From positions 55,604-119,603 of the forward strand of contig NZ_MDUX01000003.1 of NCBI RefSeq assembly GCF_014736495.1: a stretch of 64,000 nucleotides of DNA, read 5' to 3'. Of this stretch, positions 7,798 through 15,919 are shown in pieces. This DNA comes from Candidatus Dactylopiibacterium carminicum (GTDB taxonomy: Bacteria; Pseudomonadota; Gammaproteobacteria; Burkholderiales; Rhodocyclaceae). Below the pieces are notes generated by a model that worked only from the letters and a program-made list of their open reading frames with translations, ran no database searches and was not told where the DNA came from. Position numbers and translations under genes: made by a program. Positions within the stretch are counted from its first letter, which is position 1. Each line of letters starts with the position of its first letter.

Positions 7798-8961
7798 ATG
7801 CCTGCACCCCTCGCTACCTCTCTCGCCACAAAACCGCGCCTGAATGCCTCGGGCCTGGTCGTGCTCTCGTTCGATGTCGCTGCTGCCACATCGGCGGCGG
7901 GGGCGGCTCGCGCTCCTCTGTGTCAGCTCACCCCTGATGGCGTGTTCCGTTCGAAGGACGGCCGCCCGGAAAAACTGAAGGGCTGGCGCATGAATCCGCA
8001 GGTCGCCGAGCGCGTGCTGGCGACGCTGAAATCGCGGACCAATCCCATCGTCGTCGATTACGAACATCAGACGCTCTTGGCGGAACAGAACGGCCAGCCC
8101 GCGCCGGCGGCCGGCTGGATTGATCCGGCCTCAGTGCAATACACCCCCGGCGAGGGGCTGTTCGCGCCGATCCAATGGACTGACCGCGCTCGCGCCTGGA
8201 TCGAGTGTAACGAATACCGCTACCTCTCCCCGGTCTTGCTGACCGACGAAGACACCGGCGACGTGCTCGAGCTGCTGCACGTCGCGCTTGTGAATGATGC
8301 AGCAGTCGACGGCATGGACCGAGTCGTCGCGCTGCGTGCGCGTTTCGCGCCCCCGAGCAATGCCAGCGGAGGGGCTTTGGCCTCCGCACCCCACGTGGAG
8401 GATGTTGAAGTGAATGAACTGCTCAAGAAGCTGGTGGCCGCGCTGGGACTCCCGGCAGACACCACCGAACAAGGGGCGCACGACGCGGTCGTTGCGCTCA
8501 AGGCCCGCGCCGACCTGGTGCAGGAAGTGCGCAGCGCACTCGGCGTCGCCGAAGGCGCGAACGTGTCCGATGCGGTGGTAGCACTCAAGGCCAAGGCGGC
8601 AAGTACTGCGCCGGATCTCTCCGGCTTCGTGCCCAAAGCCATGTACGAAGAACTGCGCGGCCAGGTGGTGGCACTGAAGGCGCATGGCGACACCGCCGAG
8701 ATCGATCGCCTGATCGACGAAGGCCTTGCCGATGGCCGCATCGCTGGCAAGGCCACGGCCGACTACCTCCGCCAGGGCGGGCTGGTGGCGTTGAAGGCGC
8801 ACCTGGCGGACGCCCCCGGCATCGCCGCGCTGAAGGCCACGCAGACCCAGGGCCGCAAGCCCGACGGCCAGGGCGGCGGCGATGAACTCAGTGAGGCTGA
8901 GCGCCGCGTGCTCGCCAATACCGGGGTGTCGGCCGACCAGTTCAAGGCGGCCGCGCGCTGA
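7798..8961 (+). CDS. Prohead protease with scaffold tail (Mu gpI-like)
   Basis: A 387-residue protein. The N-terminal half carries the Mu I-protein signature: QLTPDGVFRSKDGRP, NPIVVDYEHQTLLAEQNG, PAPAAGWIDP and YRYLSPV. In Mu the protease cleaves the scaffold and itself during head maturation. The C-terminal half is Ala- and Lys-rich, with repeated VALKA motifs, as expected for a helical scaffold. The ATG at 7798 is accepted because the conserved N-terminal segment needs it, although no ribosome site is seen. An internal start at 8410 would make the scaffold separately. Confidence 0.9.
   Translation: MPAPLATSLATKPRLNASGLVVLSFDVAAATSAAGAARAPLCQLTPDGVFRSKDGRPEKLKGWRMNPQVAERVLATLKSRTNPIVVDYEHQTLLAEQNGQPAPAAGWIDPASVQYTPGEGLFAPIQWTDRARAWIECNEYRYLSPVLLTDEDTGDVLELLHVALVNDAAVDGMDRVVALRARFAPPSNASGGALASAPHVEDVEVNELLKKLVAALGLPADTTEQGAHDAVVALKARADLVQEVRSALGVAEGANVSDAVVALKAKAASTAPDLSGFVPKAMYEELRGQVVALKAHGDTAEIDRLIDEGLADGRIAGKATADYLRQGGLVALKAHLADAPGIAALKATQTQGRKPDGQGGGDELSEAERRVLANTGVSADQFKAAAR
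8410..8961 (+). CDS. Internal-start scaffold (Mu gpZ-like), nested in the protease gene
   Basis: Inside the protease gene a GTG at 8410 lies eight bases after GGAGG (8397-8401), in frame, giving a 183-residue product that begins at NELLKKLVAALGLPAD. It contains only the helical, Ala/Lys-rich C-terminal half. In phage Mu the scaffold gpZ arises in exactly this way from within gene I. The linker just before it encodes a Gly/Ala/Pro stretch and contains a 7-bp inverted repeat. The nested start is inferred from sequence position and family precedent. Confidence 0.5.
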   Translation: MNELLKKLVAALGLPADTTEQGAHDAVVALKARADLVQEVRSALGVAEGANVSDAVVALKAKAASTAPDLSGFVPKAMYEELRGQVVALKAHGDTAEIDRLIDEGLADGRIAGKATADYLRQGGLVALKAHLADAPGIAALKATQTQGRKPDGQGGGDELSEAERRVLANTGVSADQFKAAAR

Positions 8962-8984
8962 TCAACGCCACCAGGAGAACTTGA

Positions 8985-9434
8985 ATGACTGCCCTTACCA
9001 AGAATCGCAACACCCCGAGCCGTGGCACCGTGCGTGCCGTGCGCGGCTACCCTCTGGGCGCGGCGGCGCGTGCTTTCGCCGGCGGCATCGCCGTGCTGAA
9101 CGCTGCTGGCTTCGCCGTGCCCGCCACCACCGCCACCGCCCGCATCGCGCTCGGCCGCTTCGCCGCCGAAGTGGACAACAGCGCTGGCGCCAACGGCGCG
9201 GCGTCGGTTGAAGTCGAGCGCGGCGTGTTCCGCTTCGACAACTCCGCCGACGCCGATCTCATCACCCTCGCTGACGTGGGCAAGCGCTGCTACCTGGTCG
9301 ATGACCAGACGGTTGCGAAGACCGGCGCCGTCGTCGAGAGCGCTGCCACGCGCAGCGTTGCCGGCTACGTCGATGACGTCGACGACCAGGGCGTCTGGGT
9401 GCTGCTCGACCCCACCAGCGGCGCGTCCGCCTGA
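8985..9434 (+). CDS. Putative head decoration protein
   Basis: A 149-residue beta-rich protein (YPLGAAARAFAGGIAVLNAA, then ALGRFAAEVDNSAG and GVFRFDNSADADLITLADVG) located between the protease and the major capsid gene. In Mu-like phages this place is taken by small capsid-stabilising or decoration proteins. The sequence resembles DUF2190-type proteins in size and in its repeated 'RFDN' strands. GGAGAA precedes the ATG. The structural assignment is by position plus fold impression. Confidence 0.65.
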   Translation: MTALTKNRNTPSRGTVRAVRGYPLGAAARAFAGGIAVLNAAGFAVPATTATARIALGRFAAEVDNSAGANGAASVEVERGVFRFDNSADADLITLADVGKRCYLVDDQTVAKTGAVVESAATRSVAGYVDDVDDQGVWVLLDPTSGASA

Positions 9435-9453
9435 TCCTCACTGGAGAACATCA

Positions 9454-10356
9454 ATGGATCTGACCAATCAAAACCTCAAGGCCCTGGCCACTGCCTACAA
9501 GGCCAACTTCGCCCAGGGCTTCGCATCCTTGGGGGACGCCGGCTCGCTGTTCGAGCAGATCTGCATCGTGGTGCCCAGCACCACGGCCGTCGAGGTGTAT
9601 CCCTGGCTCAAGAGCCTGCCGAAGATCCGCGAATGGATCGGCGATCGCGTGATTCATTCGCTGGAAGGCGCGGAGTTTTCAATCAAGAACCGCAAGTTCG
9701 AGCTGACCGAGGGCGTGGATCGTGACGCCATGGAAGACGACACCTATGGCCTGTACTCGCCGGTCTACACCGAGATGGGCCGCAGCTCCCGCGAGCACCC
9801 GAACGAACTGGCGGTCGAGGTGCTGCAGGCGAACCCGATTTGCTACGACAAGCAGAACCTGTTCGACAGCGATCACCCGGTGCTGGACGCCAAGGGCAAG
9901 GAAACCTCTGTCAGCAATGACATGGGGGGTGCCGGCCCGGCCTGGTACGTGATGGACCTCTCGCGCGCAATCAAGCCGCTGGTGTTCCAGAAGCGCCGTG
10001 ACTACAACTTCCGCGCACTCACCGATCTGAACGACTCCGAAGTGTTCCTCAAGGACAAGTTCCTATTCGGCATTGATGCCCGCGTGAATGTAGGCCCCGG
10101 CCTGTGGCAACTGATCGTGCGCAGCAAGCAGACCTTCAACGCCGAGAACTACGCCGCCGCTCGCCGCCGCCTGCAGACCTTGACGGGCGACTACGGCCGT
10201 CCGCTCGCGCTGCGCCACACCCACACCATGGTGCCGGGCAGCATGGAAGGTGCAGCTCTGAAGGTGCTCAACAATCCGCTGGCCAGTGGGGGCGAGACCA
10301 ACGAATGGGCTGGTACCAGCAAGCTCATCTTGAACCCCTGGCTGGCCACGGCCTGA
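9454..10356 (+). CDS. Major capsid protein (Mu gpT-like)
   Basis: A 300-residue protein with the gpT signature: an N-terminal helix NLKALATAYKANFAQGF, then EVYPWLKSLPKIREWIGDR, ENRKFE-type strands (IKNRKFELTEGVDRDAMEDD) and a C-terminal ETNEWAGTSKLILNPWL. gpT is the HK97-fold subunit that builds the head. Length matches the family (about 300) and no defect is visible. TGGAGAA precedes the ATG at 9454. Confidence 0.93.
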   Translation: MDLTNQNLKALATAYKANFAQGFASLGDAGSLFEQICIVVPSTTAVEVYPWLKSLPKIREWIGDRVIHSLEGAEFSIKNRKFELTEGVDRDAMEDDTYGLYSPVYTEMGRSSREHPNELAVEVLQANPICYDKQNLFDSDHPVLDAKGKETSVSNDMGGAGPAWYVMDLSRAIKPLVFQKRRDYNFRALTDLNDSEVFLKDKFLFGIDARVNVGPGLWQLIVRSKQTFNAENYAAARRRLQTLTGDYGRPLALRHTHTMVPGSMEGAALKVLNNPLASGGETNEWAGTSKLILNPWLATA

Positions 10357-10370
10357 ACCAAGGGCCTGCC

Positions 10371-10724
10371 ATGAGCACAAAAGCCACCAAGCCCAGGGGC
10401 AAGACTGCATCGAAAGCGACCGCCGCGCAGGTTGAAGACAAGGTGGTTGCATCGGCGGAAGGGGCGGCCGCTACGGCGGCTGCCCTGGATGCCACGCAAC
10501 CGGCTACGTCTGACGCCACTGTTTCCGAAGCAACTGGAAACACCCCCAACGGGGGCCGCAAGATGGTTATGCACGTGCGCTCGCTGCTGCCCACCGGCCA
10601 TCGTCGTGGCGGCCGGCGCTGGGGGCCGGAGTCGGTGCCGGTGGATACGGCGGAGTTCGGCGAGGATGACCTGCAGGCCATCGCAACAGACCCGCGCCTG
10701 CATGTCGCGCTCGAGGAGCAATGA
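10371..10724 (+). CDS. HI1506-related phage protein
   Basis: A 117-residue protein. The first 60 residues are Ala/Thr/Lys-rich and probably disordered. The C-terminal 50 contain the motif RRGGRRWGPESVPVD and AIATDPRLHVAL, which resembles the HI1506-related family found next to the DUF1320 gene in Mu-like prophages. Its role is unknown. The stop overlaps the next start (ATGA). Confidence 0.7.
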   Translation: MSTKATKPRGKTASKATAAQVEDKVVASAEGAAATAAALDATQPATSDATVSEATGNTPNGGRKMVMHVRSLLPTGHRRGGRRWGPESVPVDTAEFGEDDLQAIATDPRLHVALEEQ

Positions 10725-11224
10725 GCATGTACGTCACGCTGCAACAGCTCTCCGATCTGCCTGGTGCGCTCGAGCTTTCACAGGTGGCGAGCGATCGCCA
10801 TGGCGCGCTGGTGGATCCGGAGCTGCTGGATCTCTCGCTGACCGGCGGCGATCGCAGCGCCTACACCGCCGAGGAAATCGCTCACGCGGACCGCGCGATC
10901 GAGCGCATCACGAATGCGGTCATCGAAACGGGCGGTCTGATGGACGGCTACCTGGGCGCGCGCTACACGTTGCCGCTGACCAAACCGCATCCGCTGCTGG
11001 TGACCTGGGCGCGCGCGATCACCCGTTACAAGCTCAATGGCGAGCGCGTCAGCCGCGAGTACACCGATCCGGTGGTGCGTGACTACAAGGATGCGATCCG
11101 CTTCCTCGAGCAGGTTGAGAGCGGCCGGTTCAGCCTGGGCATCGATGACCCGGTGCAGGCATCCAGCGCGGGCGGCGTGCAATTCGTCTCCGGCCGCCAC
11201 GACTTCAAGGGGCGGGTGGCATGA
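10721..11224 (+). CDS. Head-tail connector, DUF1320 (Mu gp36-like)
   Basis: A 167-residue protein with the DUF1320 pattern: an N-terminal MYVTLQQLSDL, a helical pair including ADRAIERITNAVIETGGLMD and GYLGARYTLPL, and RYKLNGERVSREY. Related to gp6-type connectors that sit below the portal. Start and stop both overlap neighbours by four bases (ATGA), so translation is coupled through this part of the operon. Confidence 0.85.
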   Translation: MSMYVTLQQLSDLPGALELSQVASDRHGALVDPELLDLSLTGGDRSAYTAEEIAHADRAIERITNAVIETGGLMDGYLGARYTLPLTKPHPLLVTWARAITRYKLNGERVSREYTDPVVRDYKDAIRFLEQVESGRFSLGIDDPVQASSAGGVQFVSGRHDFKGRVA

Positions 11225-11694
11225 GTTCCGCGCCCTTTGATATCGACCTTGCCATCCAGCGCCTGGCCGGCGAGCTCGGCAAGGCACTGCAACAAGTGCG
11301 CGGCGCTGCGGACTACGCCTCGATCACGGACTTCCAGAGCTTCCGCCCGCCCGAGGCATTCGCGCTCCTGGTCAATGAACGCGCCGCGTCTGGGCAGGCC
11401 GCCGGCTCGACGGGCTCGGCATCAACGGCCAAGGCACGCCAGCCCGCCATCGTCGAGTTCGGCGTGGTGCTGGCTGTGCAGAACGCCCGCTACCAGCGCG
11501 GCGCACCAGCTGTGCGCGATGCCATGCCATTGATCGGGAAAGTACGCGACGCGTTGATCGGCTGGCAGCCTCCGGGCCTGTCGCTCGCCCGGCCGGTGAT
11601 GTGGCGCAGCGGTCGTGTGATCGGGTACGACGCGGGCGTGCTGCTCTGGGGCGACGTTTTCACCACGCAACATTCAATCGGGAGCAAGCCATGA
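11221..11694 (+). CDS. Tail terminator-like protein (gp37 family)
   Basis: A 157-residue alpha/beta protein with an Ala/Ser-rich loop (AASGQAAGSTGSASTAKARQ), VEFGVVLAVQNAR and DALIGWQPPG, fitting the gp37/minor-tail terminator family of Mu-like siphophages, which caps the tail tube at the head joint. It is coupled to both neighbours by ATGA overlaps. No alternative assignment is apparent. Confidence 0.75.
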   Translation: MSSAPFDIDLAIQRLAGELGKALQQVRGAADYASITDFQSFRPPEAFALLVNERAASGQAAGSTGSASTAKARQPAIVEFGVVLAVQNARYQRGAPAVRDAMPLIGKVRDALIGWQPPGLSLARPVMWRSGRVIGYDAGVLLWGDVFTTQHSIGSKP

Positions 11695-11882
11695 CAAAAG
11701 ACGCCGCGCCGAAGCAGGTCGCAACGAAGCTCGATGTGACGCTGCTGAAGCCGCACACCCACGCCGGTACGCGCTATGCCACCGGCGACAAGATCCAGGT
11801 GACCGAGCCCGAGCGCGATTGGCTCGCTGGCGCCGGCATCATCAACAAGCCAGCCGCGCAGGCCAAGGAAGGTGCCAAATGA
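11691..11882 (+). CDS. Small phage protein, DUF7210-like
   Basis: A 63-residue protein, MTKDAAPKQVATKLDVTLLK, with a strand pattern (THAGTRYATGDKIQVTE) and a WLAGAGII helix. Similar short proteins precede tail-tube genes in Mu-like phages and look like a small binding domain. It overlaps both neighbours by four bases. The function is unknown. Confidence 0.65.
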   Translation: MTKDAAPKQVATKLDVTLLKPHTHAGTRYATGDKIQVTEPERDWLAGAGIINKPAAQAKEGAK

Positions 11883-12631
11883 AGCAAGGTCTTTACAGCC
11901 TGCAGGGCGAGTTCCACTTCGCCAAGCGTCAGGCCAACGGCAAGCCGGGCATCTCGGTATGGGCCGGCAACGTGGCCGAAGCCACGCTCAACCTGGGCGT
12001 GACGGCGGTCGACAAGAAGGAGACCTTCAGCGGCTCGCGTGGCCTCTACGGCCGCATGTATTCGGATAAGACAGCAACGCTCAGCGGCGTGCTGGATGAA
12101 TGGAGCATCCGTAATCTGGCCCTGCTGCTGCATAGTGAATCGATCGACGAAGCTGGCGGCAGCGTGACCGGAGAGGAGTTTCCGGATGATCTGGTGGATG
12201 GCGACATCATCATGCTGGATCAGCCGTACGCCTCCGGCCTGGTGCTCACAGATTCCGCAACACCCACGGCCGCCACGGTCGATACCGATCGCTACGAGTT
12301 CGCAGGCCACAATCAGCGCGCCATCCGGCTGCTCGATGTGAGCGGCCATGTACAGCCATTCAGCGCGGCTTACACGGCAGCTAGCTACGACAACATCGGC
12401 TTCTTCAAAAACGTGCCGGAAGAGATCTATCTGATTTTCGACGGTATCGATACCGAGAGCGATCAGCCGGTGATCATCGATTGCTTCCGTGTGCAATTCG
12501 ATCCGGTAGCCAACCTCGCGCTGCTCAACCCGGAGTACGGCTCGCTGCCCTTCAATGCGGCATTGATGTACGACCCGCGTAATGCGGCCGATGGCGGCTA
12601 TGCCCGCCTGCTCGCCAAGAAGTCGAGCTGA
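11879..12631 (+). CDS. Major tail tube protein
   Basis: A 250-residue beta-rich protein that begins MKQGLYSLQGEFHFAKR and contains GNVAEATLNLGVTAVDKKE, a conserved GSRGLYGRMYSDKTATLSG block and a C-terminal LALLNPEYGSLPFN. Position after the terminator and before a frameshifted chaperone pair identifies it as the tube subunit of a B3/D3112-type non-contractile tail. The start overlaps the preceding stop (ATGA). Confidence 0.78.
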   Translation: MKQGLYSLQGEFHFAKRQANGKPGISVWAGNVAEATLNLGVTAVDKKETFSGSRGLYGRMYSDKTATLSGVLDEWSIRNLALLLHSESIDEAGGSVTGEEFPDDLVDGDIIMLDQPYASGLVLTDSATPTAATVDTDRYEFAGHNQRAIRLLDVSGHVQPFSAAYTAASYDNIGFFKNVPEEIYLIFDGIDTESDQPVIIDCFRVQFDPVANLALLNPEYGSLPFNAALMYDPRNAADGGYARLLAKKSS

Positions 12632-12633
12632 TC

Positions 12634-13149
12634 ATGGCAAGGAAGATGGCGCCAAAACCGGCTGCGCGCCGGAGCCGAAAAGCCGCTGCGCCCGCCGACG
12701 ATCTCGCGGTGCTGTTCCCGGACCGCGAGATCACCGTCGCCGGCGTTCAGCTGACGGTGCGCGAGCTGACCTTCGAAGAGCAGGTTGCGCACCATGCGGT
12801 GCTGGCAGACTTGGCGGATGCGCTGGGTGCAATCCCGCCGGATGCGCTGCAGACCGAATCCGGCGTGAACGTGGTGCTCGATGTGCTGGCGGCACACTGG
12901 GAAGGCGTGCGTGGGCTGGTGGCGATCTCGACTGGCCAGCCGCTGGACTGGATCCGCGCGCTGGGCGGTGAGGACGGCGAAAACCTCGCGCTCACCTGGT
13001 GGGCTGTGAATCAGGGTTTTTTCATGCGCCGGCTGCTGCGCCCCGCGCTGATGCGTCGCGTGTTGCAGGTTGGGGCCGGATCTTCTCAACCCTCATCGAG
13101 CACGGCCACAGCCGCGCGGACCTCGGCGGCTACACCGCACGCCAGTTGA
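12634..13149 (+). CDS. Tail assembly chaperone, short form
   Basis: A 171-residue protein in frame 0: a basic Ala-rich N-terminus, then VLFPDREITVAGVQLTVREL and a helical domain ending ENLALTWWAVNQGFF. Such proteins coat the tape measure during tail assembly (lambda gpG role; DUF6631-like in Mu-like siphophages). After residue 130 the frame continues with a low-complexity Ser/Thr tail (SSQPSSSTATAA) that looks non-functional. Together with the slippery sequence at 13017-13023, this indicates that the useful continuation is in the -1 frame. Confidence 0.75.
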   Translation: MARKMAPKPAARRSRKAAAPADDLAVLFPDREITVAGVQLTVRELTFEEQVAHHAVLADLADALGAIPPDALQTESGVNVVLDVLAAHWEGVRGLVAISTGQPLDWIRALGGEDGENLALTWWAVNQGFFMRRLLRPALMRRVLQVGAGSSQPSSSTATAARTSAATPHAS

Positions 13150-13277
13150 CGCTCTTCTACCGCGAGGCGCTTGCGTCAGAAGCGCGGGCACAGGCCCGCG
13201 CATTGATGGCCACGAACCTCGGCATGGTTGGTGGTGATGCAGCGAAGGAGGCGCTGCGCAAGCTCGATCCGGATTGA
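12634..13277 (+). CDS. Tail assembly chaperone, -1 frameshifted long form (G-T type)
   Basis: Translation of frame 0 to the heptamer T TTT TTC (13017-13023), followed by a -1 slip, gives a 214-residue fusion. Its second part reads HAPAAAPRADASRVAGWGRI, then HGHSRADLGGYTARQLTLFY and ends EALRKLDPD. This continuation has the YTARQL/LFYREA pattern of the T-type chaperone domain that contacts the tail tube. The -1 frame is open from 12,999 to 13,277, across and beyond the slip site. The arrangement parallels lambda G/GT. Confidence 0.78.
13017..13023 (+). other. Slippery heptamer for programmed -1 frameshift
   Basis: In frame 0 the codons are GGT TTT TTC ATG, so the heptamer T TTT TTC fits the X XXY YYZ rule for tandem tRNA slippage. 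It lies where the conserved short-form domain ends and where the -1 frame becomes the better coding frame. No obvious downstream pseudoknot was worked out by eye, although the following 40 bases are GC-rich. Confidence 0.75.
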
Positions 13278-13306
13278 TCCCATCTTTCGTTTTCAAGGAA
13301 TAGCCC

Positions 13307-15917
13307 GTGGCACGTGATATGGAACTCGCCCTGCGCATCCGCGCAGACCTCGCACAGGCCCACCGTGAAGTAGTGAACTTCACGGTGACAATCGAGGGCA
13401 TCGGCGGTGCTGCCAAAACCACGAACTCCGTCCGCGTTGAACAGCACCACGAATCAGGTGGGCAAGTTCGAGGGCGCCCTGGGAAAAGCCAACGACGCGA
13501 TGTCGGCCGCGATCAAGCTGGCCACGGCGTACGCTGGCCTGCGCACGCTGAGCTACATGGCACAGCTTGCGGATGCCTACGGGCAGAACGCCGACCGCAT
13601 CCGCAACGCCACGGCCAGCGCAGAGGACTATGACAAGGTCCAGACCCGGCTGCTGAAGACTGCCAACGGCACGTATCGCAGTTTGGGCGAAGCGCAGGAG
13701 GTGTTCCTCGGCACCAGCCGCACGCTGCAATCGCTGGGCTACTCGCTCGACGACGTGCTCGACATTTCCGATTCGCTTTCGTATGCATTCGTGCGCGATG
13801 CTTCCACGGCAGAGAAGGCCGGCAGCGCGATGGATGCCTACTCGAAGAGTCTGGCGAAGGGCCGGGTCGATGCGGATGCCTGGGCGAGCATCATCGCGGC
13901 ATCGCCGAGCATCATCGACAACGTGGCCAAGGCCACGGGCCGCACCGCGCTGGAGATCCAGAACCTGGGTGCGCAGGGCAAGCTCTCGCTGCAGGCACTG
14001 AACGAAGGGCTGCGCCAATCGCTCGCTGAGAATCAATTCGCAGCCGAGGCCATGAGCGTTTCAACGCGCGACGCGACGGTGCAATTCACGAATGCGCTCA
14101 CGGTGTTTGCCGGCAAGGTGAATGGAGCCACGGGTGCCAGCAACGTCTTCACCGAGAACGTCGCCGATCTGGCGCGGCTGCTGCAGGATCCGGCGACGAT
14201 CGATGCTGCGGTGACGATGGCCAACGGCATCGTGACTGCCCTGAACGGCATCGTGGATACCATCAAGACAACTGTCGACGTGGTGAAGTGGGGTACAGAA
14301 GAGATTGCCGCGCGAATGTATGGCGCGGCGGGCGACGATATCGTTCGCCTGGAGGATCAGCTTGAGCGCTGGCAGAACATGCTCGACAGACCTTGGGAGC
14401 GCTTCCGCGTCGGGGCCTCTCGCAATGGGCAAGCAGAACTGGTCAGCTGGTTTGGTGTTGACGAGATCAAGCAGCAGATTGATTTAACTGAGCAGCAGAT
14501 CGCGCGCTACAAGGAAATGCGTGATCAGGCACCGAAAAACGGATCCGGCGCTCCTGCGCCAGCACCCGCAGTCACTACGCCCCCGAAGATCGTTCCCGCC
14601 GAAGCGCCCGACACGCCGAAGCAAGATGCGCAGGCAGAAGCCCGCCGTAAGGCCGCAGAGAGCTACGTCGCATCGCTCGAGAAGCAGGCCGCGACGGTCG
14701 GCATGACGGCCGCCCAGGTGCGGGCCTATGAACTGGCCGAGAAGAATCTCTCCACCGTATTGCGCACACGCGCCCAGGCCGCGCTGGATACCCTCGCGGC
14801 GGACGAAGCGAAGACCGAAGCCGAGAAGAAGGCCAAGAAGGAAGAAGAGGAACGCCGCAAGGAGATCGAGAAAACCCAGCGCGCGTATGACTCGCTGCGC
14901 GGCTCGCTGGCCACGCCGGCGGAGGCTGCTGTTGAAACCATTATCGAGCGCATCAAGACGCTGAACGAAGCGCTGGCTGCCGGCATCATCAACAGCCAGC
15001 AGTACAGTGCCGAGCTGGACAAGATCGGCGCAGCCGCTTTCACAAAGCCGCCGGAGTTCGCCGGCCTCTCGCCCGAGATCGGTGGCGTGGATAGCGAGCA
15101 GTACCGTCTGGATCAATCGAAGACGAAGCTGGATGAGTGGTACGCCGACCAGCTCGCGCGCCTGGCGTTGTTTCGCGAGCAGCGGGCGGATCTGAACGAG
15201 CAGTGGGATGCGCAGGAGCTGACGCTGCAGCAACAGCACGCGGACCAGTTGGCTGCGTTGCAGGAGGCACAGCAGCAGCTCACGGCGACGCAGATCGGCA
15301 GCTCGCTCGATTCGATGGTCGATGTCACGAAGACGTTCGCCGGCGAGCAGTCGGGCGTCTATCGGGCCATGTTCGCGGCCAGCAAGGCGTTCGCGGCTGC
15401 ACAAGCGGCAGTTGCGCTGGCGCAGAACGTGGCCGAGGCGAGCAAGGTTGGCTATCCAACCAACATTGGCTTTATCGCTGCCGCATTCGCGCAAGGGGCG
15501 CAGATCGCCACGCTGTTGGCAGCGGCCAAATTCGCCACGGGCGGGCACATCACCGGCCCTGGCTCGGGCACCAGCGACAGCATTCCGATCTGGGCCTCGA
15601 ACGGGGAGTTCATGGTGCAGCAGCGCTCGGTGAGCGAGCCCGGCGCGCTGCCCTTCTTGCGGGACTTCAACGCGCGCGGCATGGCTGCTCTGGATGCTTG
15701 GCGCGGTTACGCCGAGGGCGGCCTGATCTCTGCCGGCGGCGGCGAGCTGGCCGAGCCCGCGAAGATGATGGCGCCGAACGTGAACAACCGCATGTGCGTG
15801 TACCTGCTCAATAATGAGGACGAACTCGCGCAGCGCCTGGCGCAGCATCCCACGATGGAAAAGGCCGTGGTCGGCATCGCCAGTCAGAACGGCAATGCCA
15901 TCCGGGCGGAGTGGTGA
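13307..15917 (+). pseudogene. Tape measure protein gene, disrupted by a 4-bp duplication
   Basis: The N-terminus (ATG at 13307: MARDMELALRIRADLAQAHR) is in one frame up to KTTNS; the rest, starting ALNSTTNQVGKFEGALGKAN, is in the +1 frame. The sequence at 13427-13434 is TCCG TCCG. Removing one copy restores a continuous N-S-A-L-N junction and an intact frame of 868 residues. The protein has the tape-measure pattern: a conserved N-terminal domain with YAFVRDASTAEKAGSAMDAY, a Pro/Ala linker, coiled coils, a hydrophobic segment and a C-terminal GGHITGPGSGTSDSIP. It would set tail length. Initiation at an internal GTG (13407) is possible but would lose the N-terminal 34 residues. Confidence 0.85.
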
Positions 15918-15919
15918 GC

